Below are positions 24,261 to 36,410 of a stretch of 64,000 nt of DNA, one piece after another. Position numbers and translations under genes: made by a program. The first letter of the stretch is position 1. The number at the start of each line of letters is the position of its first letter. The notes below the pieces were generated by a model. The model saw only the letters and a list, made by a program, of their open reading frames with translations, was not told the DNA's origin and ran no database searches. The stretch spans positions 1-64,000 of the forward strand of contig JAMPIV010008066.1 in assembly GCA_024509875.1 (NCBI GenBank), read 5' to 3'. The stretch is from Oreohelix idahoensis. Its lineage: Eukaryota; Mollusca; Gastropoda; Stylommatophora; Oreohelicidae.

Positions 24261-24543
24261 TGGCAGAAATATAGATAGAAGGTTAATGACGCTTCGATCT
24301 TACGGGAGCTTTCACAAGATAATTCAGAAGTCAAGAACAATGCTGCTTAGCACTGAACATTTGTTATCTTATATCTGTACGTCGCATTTAAAACCATTGC
24401 TTAAATCCTTCACAAAAAGCGACAGACATATATAAGTTAACCATTGCTCAGCGCTATGGCGCATGGTTCTTGACTTCTGAATTATCTTGTGAAGATTCCC
24501 TTCAGATAGAAGCACCATTACACTTCTATCTACATCTCTGCCA
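24261..24543. repeat. Long inverted repeat (hairpin element) at satellite edge
   Basis: Arms of about 125 bp (24261-24385 and 24419-24543) are reverse complements with roughly 80-85% identity, separated by a 33-bp loop. The outer ends are TGGCAGA and TCTGCCA. The best-matching block is TTCACAAGATAATTCAGAAG. It starts on the base after the last satellite base. It could be a foldback or MITE-type element, or the template for a hairpin RNA. No coding capacity and no evident target duplication. Confidence 0.88.
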
Positions 24544-24654
24544 AGAATATTCTTGTGCCAAGGTAAACACCTATGAAGACCCATTTAGATACTCTTGAGT
24601 TTTGGCCATTGTTGGACCACTACTGCAAAGCAGGAGAAGCAATCCGTGACAAAT

Positions 24655-24770
24655 AATGAGGTTGCCATCCATGTGAACAACCTCATATTAGATGCCTTGT
24701 ACGTCATGCCTAAGGGATCAGTAATCCTATTCTTTTCTGGTTTCTTAAGAGACCCCCAGGGACTACGTAG
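24655..24770 (+). repeat. Direct repeat flanking second array, left copy
   Basis: Shares with 28791-28885 the blocks ATGAGGTTGCCA, AACCTCATATTAG, CATGCCT then AGGG, and an AGAGACC-like stretch with GGGA, in the same order. Copies sit on both sides of the CAT-containing array. Confidence 0.7.
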
Positions 24771-24948
24771 GAGTGACCTTAATGTTCTGCACCGAAAGAC
24801 GAGAGCCCAAACGCCGCTAGATCCTTTAATATTCAGAAATGGTGGTACTTACACTTTAAAGACCTTCGCGTTCTATAGAAAGTCGTAAAGAATCTTAGTT
24901 TGATTACTAGAACTTTCGTTAAATCTTCTTCATGAAATCTAAGCCTCT

Positions 24949-25008
24949 GACTGACAAAGCAATCAGTCACTATCACGCCTAGTGACGTCTTTTAGGGCAA
25001 CAACAGCC
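24949..25008 (-). mobile_element. Fragment of the SINE-like element seen at 3384
   Basis: Plus-strand text carries AATCAGTCAC, then CACGCCTAGTGACGTCTT, then AGGGCAACA, corresponding to 3425-3470. Truncated on both sides. Confidence 0.7.
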
Positions 25009-25169
25009 TTTAAAAAATCAATAAAAATATTTTCATGCTATTTTTATTGAAGATTTAACACGTTCATCTTTGTATAGCCTGCTCAAATGTTTTTGCTTGT
25101 AGATGTGTGATGGGACACTGGAGTGACAAATAGGTCATCCAGAGCTCAGCGCTGCCCCTGCTGCTACAG

Positions 25170-25591
25170 ATCCGTCCAGAATTCATAACCAGTGGTAACA
25201 GTTACAGGCCAATAAACGTGTTCATCATCATCATCATCGCAGACCCGTACCAGAATTCGTATTCAGTGGTAACAGTTACAGGTCGAAAAACGTGTTCATC
25301 ATCATCATCATCATCATCATCGCAGACCCGTACCAGAATTCGTAACCAGTGGTAACAGTTACAGGTCGATAAACGTGTTCATCATCATCATCGCAGACCC
25401 GTACCAGAATTCGTATCCAGTGGTAACAGTTACAGGTCGATAAACGTGTTCATCATCATCATCATCATCGCAGTCCCGTACCAGAATTCGTATCCAGTGG
25501 TAACAGTCACAGGTCGATAAACGTGTTCATCATCATCGCAGACCTGTACCAGAATTCGTATCCAGTGGTAACAGTTACAGGTCGATAAACG

Positions 25592-25635
<44 letters not shown>

Positions 25636-26867
25636 GCAGACCCGTACCAGAATTCGTATTCAGTGGTAACAGTTACAGGTCGATAAACGTGTTCATCATC
25701 ATCATCATCATCATCGCAGACCCGTACCATTCGTAACCAGTGCAGACCGTGTTCATCATCATCATCGCAGTACCAGAATTCGTATCCAGTGGTAACAGTT
25801 ACAGGTCGATAAACGTGTTCATCATCATCATCATCGCAGTCCCGTACCATTCGTACCCGTACCAGAATTCGTTTCATCATCATCCAGTGGTAACAGTTAC
25901 AGGTCGATAAACATCATCATCATCATCATCATCGCAGACCCGTACCAGAATTCGTATTCAGTGGTAACAGTTACAGGTCGATAAACGTGTTCATCATCAT
26001 CATCATCATCATCGCAGACCCGTACCAGAATTCGTATCCAGTGGTAACAGTTACAGGTCAATAAACGTGTTCATCATCATCATCATCATCATCGTCAGAC
26101 CCGTCATCATCACCAGAATTCGTATTCAGTGATAACAGTTACAGGTCGATAAACGTGTTCATCATCATCATCATCATCATCATCGCAGACCCGTACCAGA
26201 ATTCGTATTCAGTGATAACAGTTACAGGTACGATAAAGGTCGACCCCGTACCAGAAACGTGTTCATCATCATCATCATCATCATCATCGCAGACCCGTAC
26301 CAGAATTCGTATTCAGTGGTAACAGTTACAGGTCGATAAACGTGTACCAGAATTCGTATTCATAACAGTTACAGGTCGATAAACGTGTTTCATCATCATC
26401 ATCATACCGCAGACCTGTACCAGAATTCGTATTCAGTGGTGGTAACAGTTACAGGTCGATAAAAATCACATCATCATCATCATCATTGCAGATTCCTGTA
26501 ACCAGGTCGATAAAGAATTCGTACCCGTACCAGAATTCGTATTCAGTGAAAACAGTTACAGGTCGATAAACGTGTTCATCATCATCGCAGATCTGTACCA
26601 GAATTCGTATCCAGAGGTAACAGTTACAGGTCGATAAACGTGTTCATCATCATCATCATCATCATCGTAGACCCGTACCAGAATTCGTATTCAGTGGTAC
26701 AGTTACAGGTCAATAAACGTGTTCATCATCATCATCATCATCATCGCAGACCCGTACCAGAATTCGTATTCAGTGGTAACAGTTACAGGTCGATAAACGT
26801 GTTCATCATCATCGCAGACCTGTACCAGAATTCGTATCCAGTGGTAACAGTTACAGGTCAATAAACG

Positions 26868-26899
<32 letters not shown>

Positions 26900-27749
26900 G
26901 CAGACCCGTACCAGAATTCGTATTCAGTGGTAACAGTTGCAGGTCGATAAACGTGTTCATCATCATCATCATCGCAGACCCGTACCAGAATTCGTATTCA
27001 GTGGTAACAGTTGCAGGTCGATAAACGTGTTCATCATCATCGCAGACCCGTACCAGAATTCGTTTTCAGTGATAACAGTTACAGGTCGATAAACGTGTTC
27101 ATCATCATCATCATCGCAGACCCGTACCAGAATTCGTATTCAGTGATAACAGTTACAGGTCGATAAACGTGTTCATCATCATCATCATCGCAGACCCGTA
27201 CCAGAATTCGTATTCAGTGGTAACAGTTGCAGGTCGATAAACGTGTTCATCATCATCGCAGACCCGTACCAGAATTCGTTTTCAGTGATAACAGTTACAG
27301 GTCGATAAACGTGTTCATCATCATCATCATCGCAGACCCGTACCAGAATTCGTATTCAGTGATAACAGTTACAGGTCGATAAACGTGTTCATCATCATCA
27401 TCATCGCAGACCCGTACCAGAATTCGTATTCAGTTGTAACAGTTACAGGTCGATAAACGTGTTCATCATCATCATCATCGCAGACCCGTACCAGAATTCG
27501 TATTCAGTGGTAACAGTTGCAGGTCGATAAACGTGTTCATCATCATCGCAGACCCGTACCAGAATTCGTTTTCAGTGATAACAGTTACAGGTCGATAAAC
27601 GTGTTCATCATCATCATCATCGCAGACCCGTACCAGAATTCGTATTCAGTGATAACAGTTACAGGTCGATAAACGTGTTCATCATCATCATCATCGCAGA
27701 CCCGTACCAGAATTCGTATTCAGTGATAACAGTTACAGGTCGATAAACG

Positions 27750-27781
<32 letters not shown>

Positions 27782-27909
27782 GCAGACCCGTACCAGAATT
27801 CGTATTCAGTGGTAACAGTTACAGGTCGATAAACGTGTTCATCATCATCATCATCGCAGACCTGTACCAGAATTCGTATCCAGAGATAACAGTTACAGGT
27901 CGATAAACG

Positions 27910-27944
<35 letters not shown>

Positions 27945-28668
27945 GCAGACCCGTACCAGAATTCGTATTCAGTGGTAACAGTTACAGGTCGATAAACGTG
28001 TTCATCATCATCATCATCATCATCATCGCAGACCCGTACCAGAATTCGTATTCAGTGGTAACAGTTACAGGTCGATAAACGTGTTCATCATCATCATCAT
28101 CATCATCGCAGACCCGTACCAGAATTCGTATTCAGTGGTAACAGTTACAGGTCGATAAACGTGTTCATCATCATCGCAGACCTGTACCAGAATTCGTATC
28201 CAGTGGTAACAGTTACAGGTCAATAAACGTGTTCATCATCATCATCGCAGACCCGTACCAGAATTCGTATTCAGTGGTAACAGTTACAGGTCAATAAACG
28301 TGTTCATCATCATCGCAGACCCGTACCAGAATTCGCATTCAGTGGTAACAGTTACAGGTCAATAAACGTGTTCATCATCATCGCAGACCCGTACCAGAAT
28401 TCGTATCCAGTGGTAACAGTTACAGGTCTATAAACGTGTTCATCATCATCATCGCAGACCCGTACCAGAATTCGTATCCAGTGGTAACAGTTACAGGTCG
28501 ATAAACGTGTTCATCATCATCATCGCAGACCCGTACCAGAATTCGTATCCAGTGGTAACAGTTACAGGTCGATAAACGTGTTCATCATCATCATCATCGC
28601 AGACCCGTACCAGAATTCGTAACCAGTGGTAACAGTTACAGGTCGATAAACGTGTTCATCATCATCAT
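25170..28668. repeat. Composite tandem array: 55-60-bp core plus (CAT)n
   Basis: About 45-50 units. Each has a core with CCGTACCAGAATTCGTAT, CAGTGGTAACAGTTACAGGT and CGATAAACGTGTT, followed by 3 to about 13 CAT triplets and CGCAGA. Unit length varies mainly through the triplet count. Some units in 25720-26540 are rearranged with partial cores. Core variants (GTTGCAGG, TTTTCAGTGATAAC) recur in order between about 26930 and 27700, indicating multi-unit duplication. Open frames on either strand simply translate the repeat. Confidence 0.96.
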
Positions 28669-28790
28669 TTTCTTTTGCGCTCCTTACAGAGCATGTACCC
28701 TTACCCCCGTAGCTGGTTCCCTTGCGGGAAGCCAGCCTCAAGCATACCCATGCTTTTGAAGCGTGGTTACTGAGGCAATTTGTTTTACAT

Positions 28791-28885
28791 GATGAGGTTG
28801 CCAGCCTCATGAAAACCTCATATTAGTCGTCATGTACAACATGCCTGAGGGTGCAATAGTTCATCAGAGACCTCCGGGAACTGCA
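28791..28885 (+). repeat. Direct repeat flanking second array, right copy
   Basis: Partner of 24655-24770 in the same orientation. Together they bracket the array at a distance of about 4.1 kb. Confidence 0.7.
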
Positions 28886-29505
28886 GCCTGCTATACAAGT
28901 TCATGCTGAAGTAAAAATTCTGGTCTTGAATATCGGTTGGTTAACTCAGACTCAAGGATGAAGACTTATAGCTACACCAACAGCAATGTTAATACAGTTG
29001 GTCCTCGATATACATTGTATGTTTATTCCTAATAAAAAATATATAAAAAAATATTTCTAAGCGCTTATCATATATTTTATCTATAAGTGTGTAATGAAGT
29101 ATAAAGCAGAAGTTAATTTCATGTAGAATCAGCGTCCCAGGCTTTTTGTCAATTTGATGTTACATTTTTTGACTGCAAGCTATAAACTCCTTGAAAAATT
29201 ATTTGTGGATTATTAGTGCATTAAAAGCCTGGGTTTAAAATATTTTTTTTTATTTTTTATTTTCTTCTTTTTAGTGTTATTTTTATTTTTATTTTTTAAA
29301 AATTTAAGTCAAATGTAATCGATCCGCTAATGACATTATCAGTTTGCGATAAACGAGTCCAGAGCACAGGGGGCGGATTTCATTATTCATTATTACTCGG
29401 AAAGTTAATTTTTTTTTTTTTTTTGGTTAAAATTTTCATAAGAGTTGTAAATTAATTTTTTTCAAATTAGTTGTCAGTTGTGTGTGTCTGTGCACGCTCG
29501 TGTGA

Positions 29506-29536
<31 letters not shown>

Positions 29537-31731
29537 GAGGGGGGGGTGAGGAGAAGTTTCTGATTTCTCTCAAGAGAGACAATCTTGTTGGAAAGAAAAC
29601 ACCTTGATTATTTGCAGTTATCGCCCATTTCACTGATGATACAATACAAACAAACAATATTAATTTTAATTTTATTAATTTTATTATTTTTACGACTGCT
29701 TATTGTATTGTCATGGGGAATACACAACTATGCCACGTTTCAGAGCTATTGCTCATCTGGAAGTGGTTGAAAAATCGATTACAATATTTGAAGGTGACAA
29801 GAGAGTGACATACGTTGCAAGTATTAAAGCTTCTCTTTCAGCCTGTAAAAAGCGCGACTTATACCAAAACGACGTAAATCGGACATAGATTTCCCATTGA
29901 ACTAATGTATAATATGGGAATTACGTTCCAGACCAACTAAAAAATTCCTGTTTATATGTAAATTTATTGGCATAAATATTGGAAATATTTATTTTATTGT
30001 ACACTATTTATAATTTGCATTTTTATTTCATTATATATTGTCTAAAAGTATGATTTACAGTACTGTATAGTATACAGTAATGGCTGTACAGTTTTGTAAA
30101 ATGTATTTCTTGAATTAAACATTTAATACATACTTATTTCTGTACTTATGTTTTGATACATACTGTGTATATTTTTTATATTTTATATACAGTATGTAAT
30201 TATGAATCTAAATACAGAAGGAGAAATAGGAGATTCGAGGGAAATATACATGTAAGTTCCTGTTTAAACGACGTAAGTGCGAATATACACGACGTATATC
30301 GAGTTTATGGTCCCTAATTAATAACGACATATATGGGAAACGACGTATTTCGGCGCGATGTGCATCGAGGACCCTATGTGCTATTGTACATTTGATGTTT
30401 TTGTTGTTATATGTGAAGAGACGTGAAAACATAAAACTTGATGTGTATTTAGCCCTTATCAGTACCATTAATATTCTACAACCCACACTTCCAGTTATCT
30501 CCGCCCGCCTCTCACGTAATTACAGCCTTGGGTATACACTTTATAGGTCGTTATAAGGAAGATAGTTCTTTGGAGATCCGTTATTTTTTATTCATGTGCT
30601 TTTCACTTTATGTGCAAGCGAGAAACGGATTTGATGGAACATGCGAGATTTATGAGCATGGCCAAGAACAACACTAAAGAAAATATATAATTCTACATAA
30701 CTGTACGCTGTGTGCAAACTTTTTCTCGGCTATCTGTGAAGCATTGATCTTAAGCACCATCTTTACAAGCCATACATTGTATAACAATCTGCACAAGTTC
30801 AATCTGTTCTTTGTTCTTCTTCTTTCTGCCACTTATATACTTATTTTGATTGCTATCAACCCCATCGTTTGTTTCTCACCTCGTCTTCCGTTCTTTGTTC
30901 TGTTTTATATGTCTGCCTTTTTTTTTTATTTCAAGAGTAGCAAATGGAAATCTACTTACAAAGTATTTTTGGTACGCTTGAGTCTGTGTAACGGCCTGCG
31001 CCACGTACATTTTGATGATTTGATTTGAATACGCCTTATATTTTAACACAAGCCGACTCCAATTTGTAAGAGTAATTTGTGGAGACAGAAAACCACGTGA
31101 AGAAAGGAACTGGATACAAATAAGAAAGAAAAATAGAACGAAAGTCTTTGAACTGATTACCCAGAACAGGAAGTTAATTTGTTACACGCCTATGATCCAC
31201 AGGCAGATTGTGTAATGAACTGATCATGTAGTATCACAGAAGATGTCAAACAAACAACATTCATCAAACTGACGGTAAGAATGTCTTGAACACCAAGACT
31301 TAAACGTTTAGACATTCTCGTGCACCATTCTTTACAGAATCTTATACCTAGCACTCCTAATTTCATGACCTTTCTAAACCCCGACCGTCAAAATAGAGTA
31401 AATTCCTTGAATCGTCTCCCCAGTAGCTTTGTGAGGCGTGAACAGAATTCCTTGACAGCGTATGATCTATTCAAGTATCCTTTTATCTTGGCATGCTTCC
31501 TGACTTTTCAGCTTCGGTTTGTTTGGATGAGCATCAAATGTACCCTGACTGGGAGCACTAGATTTGTGTAGACCTGGAGATGTTTTCTGGCACGTGCATT
31601 CATGTGAATTCGCGTAGAGATGGACAGTTTATGTCAGGCTGAAAGTTGAACATTTCCAGTCAGTGAGCGACAACGCTATGTCGTCCAAATTGATGTTCAA
31701 CCAAAAAAAAAGTTTAAATTGTCAAATTTAA
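28886..31731. other. Gene-free AT-rich stretch
   Basis: No gene recognised. It contains T-runs (about 29250-29430), a (GT)n tract at 29507-29536 followed by a G-run, and a loose cluster of ACGACGTA-like motifs at 29868-30345. Confidence 0.6.
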
Positions 31732-32065
31732 AGACTGTATATATTCATGGACCGTCATCGGCATATTTACATCAGCTGTATAAACTTCACAGATTGATAG
31801 ATCATAATATATATATATATATATACCAGCCCCAGAGACTTCAAATATGCATGGATCGCTATTGACATATTTGCACCAGCTATAGAAACTTCACAAAAGA
31901 GTAGATCGCTATCGACATAATTATATCAGTCACATAGGCTTCAGGAATTCATGGATCGCCATCAATATATTTACACCAATTCTATACGTTATATATTCAT
32001 GGATCACGATCAATATACTTACACCTGCCCCATAGACTTTATATGTTTATGAAACGCCATCAGTA
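31732..32065. repeat. Degenerate minisatellite, about 60-70-bp units
   Basis: Five to six diverged units with ATTCATGGATCGCCATC-like starts, then TATATTTACACC, then a CTATAGACTTCA-like stretch. A (TA)n tract at 31808-31826 lies between two of the units. Confidence 0.75.
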
Positions 32066-32239
32066 TTCTTCTTCTTCTTCATCTTCAGCTTACACTCTCA
32101 GGCAGACGACTACTCAAATATGTTCACAGAAGTCAGTCGTCAGCTTGAGACTATTTGTATCTCCATAGAGTTTTTCCAGGAATGCTACTGGTCACGGTCA
32201 TATGTGCTTTCTTTGAAGCAGATGTTTAGTCATGTTAAC

Positions 32240-32551
32240 GGTGCCACAGTTTCACTCATTAGTATTAATTATTATTTAATAATTCAGGAAAATGTTTTAC
32301 AGTACCAGGAACGTTAGACTGGCAGAGTAGTTAAAGCGATGGCCTCTCGTGGCAAAGGTGCCGGGTTTGAAAGACACAGTTGTTTGTTAACGAGGTGCCA
32401 CAGTTGACGTGTAAGTAGTATTAATTATTATTTAATAATTCAGGAAAATGTTTTACAGTACCAGGAACGTTAGACTGGCAGAGTAGTTAAAGCGATGGCC
32501 TCTCGTGGCAAAGGTGCCGGGTTTGAAAGACACAGTTGTAAATGTGTGCAT
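32240..32551 (+). repeat. Tandem duplication of 156 bp containing a SINE head
   Basis: 32261-32383 and 32417-32539 are nearly identical (123 bp), offset by 156 bp. Similarity extends upstream to GGTGCCACAGTT at 32240 and 32395. Confidence 0.88.
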
Positions 32552-32690
32552 GACTCTGCTCTTAAGTTAAGGAAAAAGGCAGCGAGGAATGGAACTGATC
32601 ACCTTACCTCTCGATGCTGGACCTAGTATAGTGACATCTCTAATGATTCACTCCTCTACGGCTGTGTGACGTGTAATGTAAAGGAGTCTA
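32417..32690 (+). mobile_element. tRNA-derived SINE
   Basis: The head GACTGGCAGAGTAGTTAAAG then CGATGGCC resembles the 5' half of a serine or leucine tRNA, with an A-box-like TGGCAGAGTAG and a B-box-like GGGTTTGAAAG. The body (32570-32690) matches the minus-strand fragment at 15830-15930. A second copy of the head alone lies 156 bp upstream. The anticodon arm cannot be folded sensibly, so this is not a working tRNA gene. Confidence 0.72.
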
Positions 32691-35454
32691 CAGTAATCTG
32701 ACAGCTTATTGTAACCTTATAGCTGCTCTCTCATATGCTAGCTAAAACACGCATTATACTACTTCTGCAGCTCACCCTTTTGTCCCTGCCCTCTTTTCTT
32801 TAAACACGGCTAACGCAGTGTTTACAATCTTCGTGACCTGTCAGTCATAACAGAAAACAAATCACGCTTTGGTTTTACTTCGTTCCAACTCACGCGAGCT
32901 CATCTGTAAATCATATAATACCCGACAGCCAGATAGCACCTGAGAGAAACGGAACAGATCCCTTTGACGTTCATTCAAGGAAAATCTAGAAGTCCCCTAG
33001 TCCCCTTTGATCTTAGAACACGGGCATTCTAAGGGAAACCCGCTAGGAGAACAAAAAGTCTGTTGATGTTGGTCTAAGCTCCAGACGAGAAACTCTGAGA
33101 GCCCGACACGTAAAGCCTTTTATCTTGAAACCTTTAGCTTCTGAATTTTTGTCCCACACAGGAGTGCGAAATAACGCATTGGAGATCAAGAGGAATCTAA
33201 TGATATATATCCCGCTGTTTCTAAAACCCAACCATCAGTCGTCAGTCAGAATTTGAAGAGTCTATCGCGCAGTCATAAACCATTTCTTTTGGATATTGTT
33301 TATAAGTGATTCGTGGAGATTTCATTCTGGATTTTCTGGTAAATAGTTCTAAGTATTAGAAGTATTTTACGGTGATAGCCATTCAAAATTAAACACTTAT
33401 ACTTCAATTAGATTTTTCTTGCTAGTAAGGCGAATTAAATAAAATAACGCGTAGCGATTTTCATAACCAGATATTCAATTAAAATGTTAGACCACGCCAC
33501 CCGACCGCTACGTAACTGAGACGAGACTGTAATTATGTTTACAGTGTAGGGACGCGGCACTTAACTCTCCGGGAGAGAGAGATAAACACGACTGTTAACC
33601 AGACCGGACTTAAAGGAGTTAGACGACTGACAGTGGGAGAAAAGAATACGTGTTATATTTCATTACTAATTTTTGTTATTATAGCGTCTATTATTTTTTA
33701 AATGCCTATACGACAAAGTAACAGACACCGACAATTTAATAGCTACTAAATGATAAGTGATTATGTTACGTGTTGCGTATTGTGAGCAAAATAATAACAC
33801 ACTGTGCGAGTGACCGCCAGCCGCGAGACGGGGCGGGTGAGTCATCATTGACTCAGTCCGAACCAGATCCGCGGCCAGCGATGTCTGTGTGTAGGCGTAG
33901 AACAAACACCGGGTATCTTTTTAATTCGTCAGGATTGACAGAGCGGATGAGAGATTGTCTTGTCCCGTCCATATAAATATATATTTACATAGAATGGTAG
34001 CATTTTTCCTCAAATGTTTTCTTGTATTTTTCGCAGACCTGATCCCCAAGCGGACGACCAGCGGTCTTTTTCGTTATCATTTATAAGTGTGTACTAGCCG
34101 ATGATATATTGTGACTGAAAATCATAAATACTGGACTTACCAAATCCAGGATATTATTTTTAACAGCCCCACAGTGGAGCATACCTGATAACATTATTAT
34201 TTTTCCCCGACACCTGACAGTTTGATTCCAGTGGAGTACCTATTTTTATACACTGTGCAGGACCGGCCCTCTGGCAAGAGTCGGCCGATATACAAATCCA
34301 TCATCATCATTTTAAACATTTGAAACAACCGGGATTTTTCCAGATACTAGAAGTATCCCTCTCTCTTAAATGGTAAACATCAAGAATTCTCACAATATTC
34401 AACTATTTGTTATACAACCTGTATCCAGATAGAAGTTCCCGACCGAGCGGGAAACAAGCCTGTTTTTCCCTGCCCGCCCAACACTGCAAGAGTTGTCGCA
34501 ACGAAGTTATTCAGTTGTAGTTCCTGTGTCTAGACTAACATTCCCCTGTGCACCCCATCGGAGGAACAGTGATAGTTTTAGAACAGTGAAGATGACCTTT
34601 ACGATTTATATCGTTACCAGGATTCATCGTGGAATTAACAAATTCGGCGTTCACCTCATTAGTTCTTTTTTGGGATGAACTGGGACCAATCTGTATCCTC
34701 GACAGCTGGGTGGTATATTAATCATAGTAAAATAGGGATTACGTTCGTGGTATAAATCTGTTACCAAGGGATACCACAGACCCACGAGTAAAAAAGCAAA
34801 TAGGTAAGAGAGTGAGAAGGGGCCACTGAGTGAGAGAGCGTGTGATGATTTTGTTGTTGCTGGAAACTATCTATTAATTTGGTTGTCTGATTTTTGTTTA
34901 CTTTACTTGGTCTTATAGTATACCAATATTGTTTATTTTGTAACCAAGTGCTAACCTTCAACCTTTGGGTTAATATTTGTTTGGGTTTTCTTCATGCGGT
35001 GAACGCGCACCATTCTTCTTTATTTCCTCTGAATGTAAATGATTTCTTGCTATATTTTGGGTATTTGATGTTGTGACAAATTTTAGTGATAATAAACAAG
35101 AAAACTTAACTTTGTGTGTTTGTCAGACCTTAATCCATGCAAGAGGTGGAGCGCTTTAAATATTGAAATAACACTTCAAAGTACTGTAGTTGTTTATTAT
35201 TAACTTAATAATGAGGCTGGACATATTAGAAACGATTTTTTTTTTAGGACCAATTCAATTTAAATAAAAATTATGATGTATTTAAAATGCTTTTTGAGTT
35301 CTTGTTTTGTATTATTGAATGAATGATTGAATGAATAGTTAAAATATGTAATCTACGAAAGCCACATATTCATTTATTCACATATATACATACATATAAC
35401 TCCATGTATGTGCATAATTTTATGCCAAATGACTAGTAAAAAACTGTAGTCGGT
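32691..35454. other. Unassigned stretch
   Basis: No gene, transposase or clear repeat seen. The short open frames have no recognisable motif or composition. Confidence 0.5.
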
Positions 35455-35535
35455 ATCACTCGGGACTCTGAGTCGGACTTCTAAAATTTCATGAGTCGGA
35501 GTCGGAAAATTGTTTAGCCGACTCCACAACCCTAG
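35455..35535. repeat. GACTC/GAGTCGG dispersed motif
   Basis: Contains GGGACTCTGAGTCGGACTTC, then GAGTCGGAGTCGG, then CCGACTCCACAACCC. Motifs of this type occur widely in animal transposon ends. Family not assigned. Confidence 0.5.
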
Positions 35536-36097
35536 TTATAACCTAGTTATAACCTTTAACTGTTTTAAACTTTTTTTATTATTATACATTTCCTTTTTTT
35601 ATTTAAATATAATATAATACTCTGCTGTCAACTAAACGATTTTAATCTGAGAGATAATGGATTTCTATTTCGTTCGATGGAGAAGCATCTTTCTGTACCG
35701 TCGATTAACGATAACCAAGAGAAATTATTCATTGATAAGAACTTAAGTTTTTAAACGCTTAAATCTTTTGTGGATTTTCTTTCAAGTTTAACAATATTTC
35801 ATAAAACTTTAAGTAAAGACTGAAGCTATTGGTGTGTTTACTTTACATTTAATTTTTTTGTTATTTGTTTTAAATTAAATTAAGCCAAATATGAGCAATA
35901 TCTTTAATAAACCCAGCAGCATTTAACCAGCAAAGTAGTTATTGTAAAAGTCTGATTAATTAAACGCTGCTTTACTTGAAAGATTGTTATATTGTCTGCA
36001 CTAGTTAACTAGTTTACATACGATTATATTCTTTCTTTTTAGTAGTACCCAAAAACAACTGGGGGGAAAAACTGGAGGGGTAAGATATTTGTGGCGT
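35536..36097. other. Unassigned AT-rich stretch
   Basis: No gene or repeat recognised between the GAGTCGG motif and the LINE fragment. Confidence 0.5.
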
Positions 36098-36410
36098 CAT
36101 ATAAGGGTTGACTATACATCGGATTTGTGGACTACGAATAAGGCATTTGACAGTGTAGACAGAGAATCACTTTGGAAATTGATGAGGCATTATGGAGTTC
36201 CCCTGAAGATCATTAATTTAATGAAGAAAACATATGAAGACATGACATGCAGAGTTCTTCATGAAGGACAGCTTACAGAACCGTTTGGGATAAGAGCAGG
36301 AGTGCGACAGAGATGCTTCTTGTCTCCATGTCTTTTTTTACTAGCAATAGACTGGGTTATGAGGTCATCGACAACACACACACAGAAATGGAATCCAGTG
36401 GACTCTGACT
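36098..36410 (+). pseudogene. RTE LINE reverse transcriptase fragment
   Basis: Highly similar to 2814-3112 of the RTE element: KAFDSVDRESLW (motif A region), MTCRVLHEGQLT and AGVRQRCFLSP (motif B, with Gly-to-Arg in the usual QGC). An extra T in GACTACGAATAAGG breaks the frame of the first codons. It stops at GTGGACTCTG, before the YxDD box. This may be the left part of the LINE copy whose next piece is 39903-39992. Confidence 0.88.

Noticed and set aside
25575..28810. Minus-strand Asp/Met-rich frames in the CAT array
   Set aside because: Direct translation of (ATG)n/(GAT)n triplets; not genes.
29436..29657. 73-aa minus-strand frame over the (GT)n tract
   Set aside because: Low-complexity translation of the dinucleotide repeat.
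32310..32380. Possible serine tRNA gene
   Set aside because: A- and B-box-like motifs are present, but acceptor and anticodon stems do not form and the head is joined to a SINE body.
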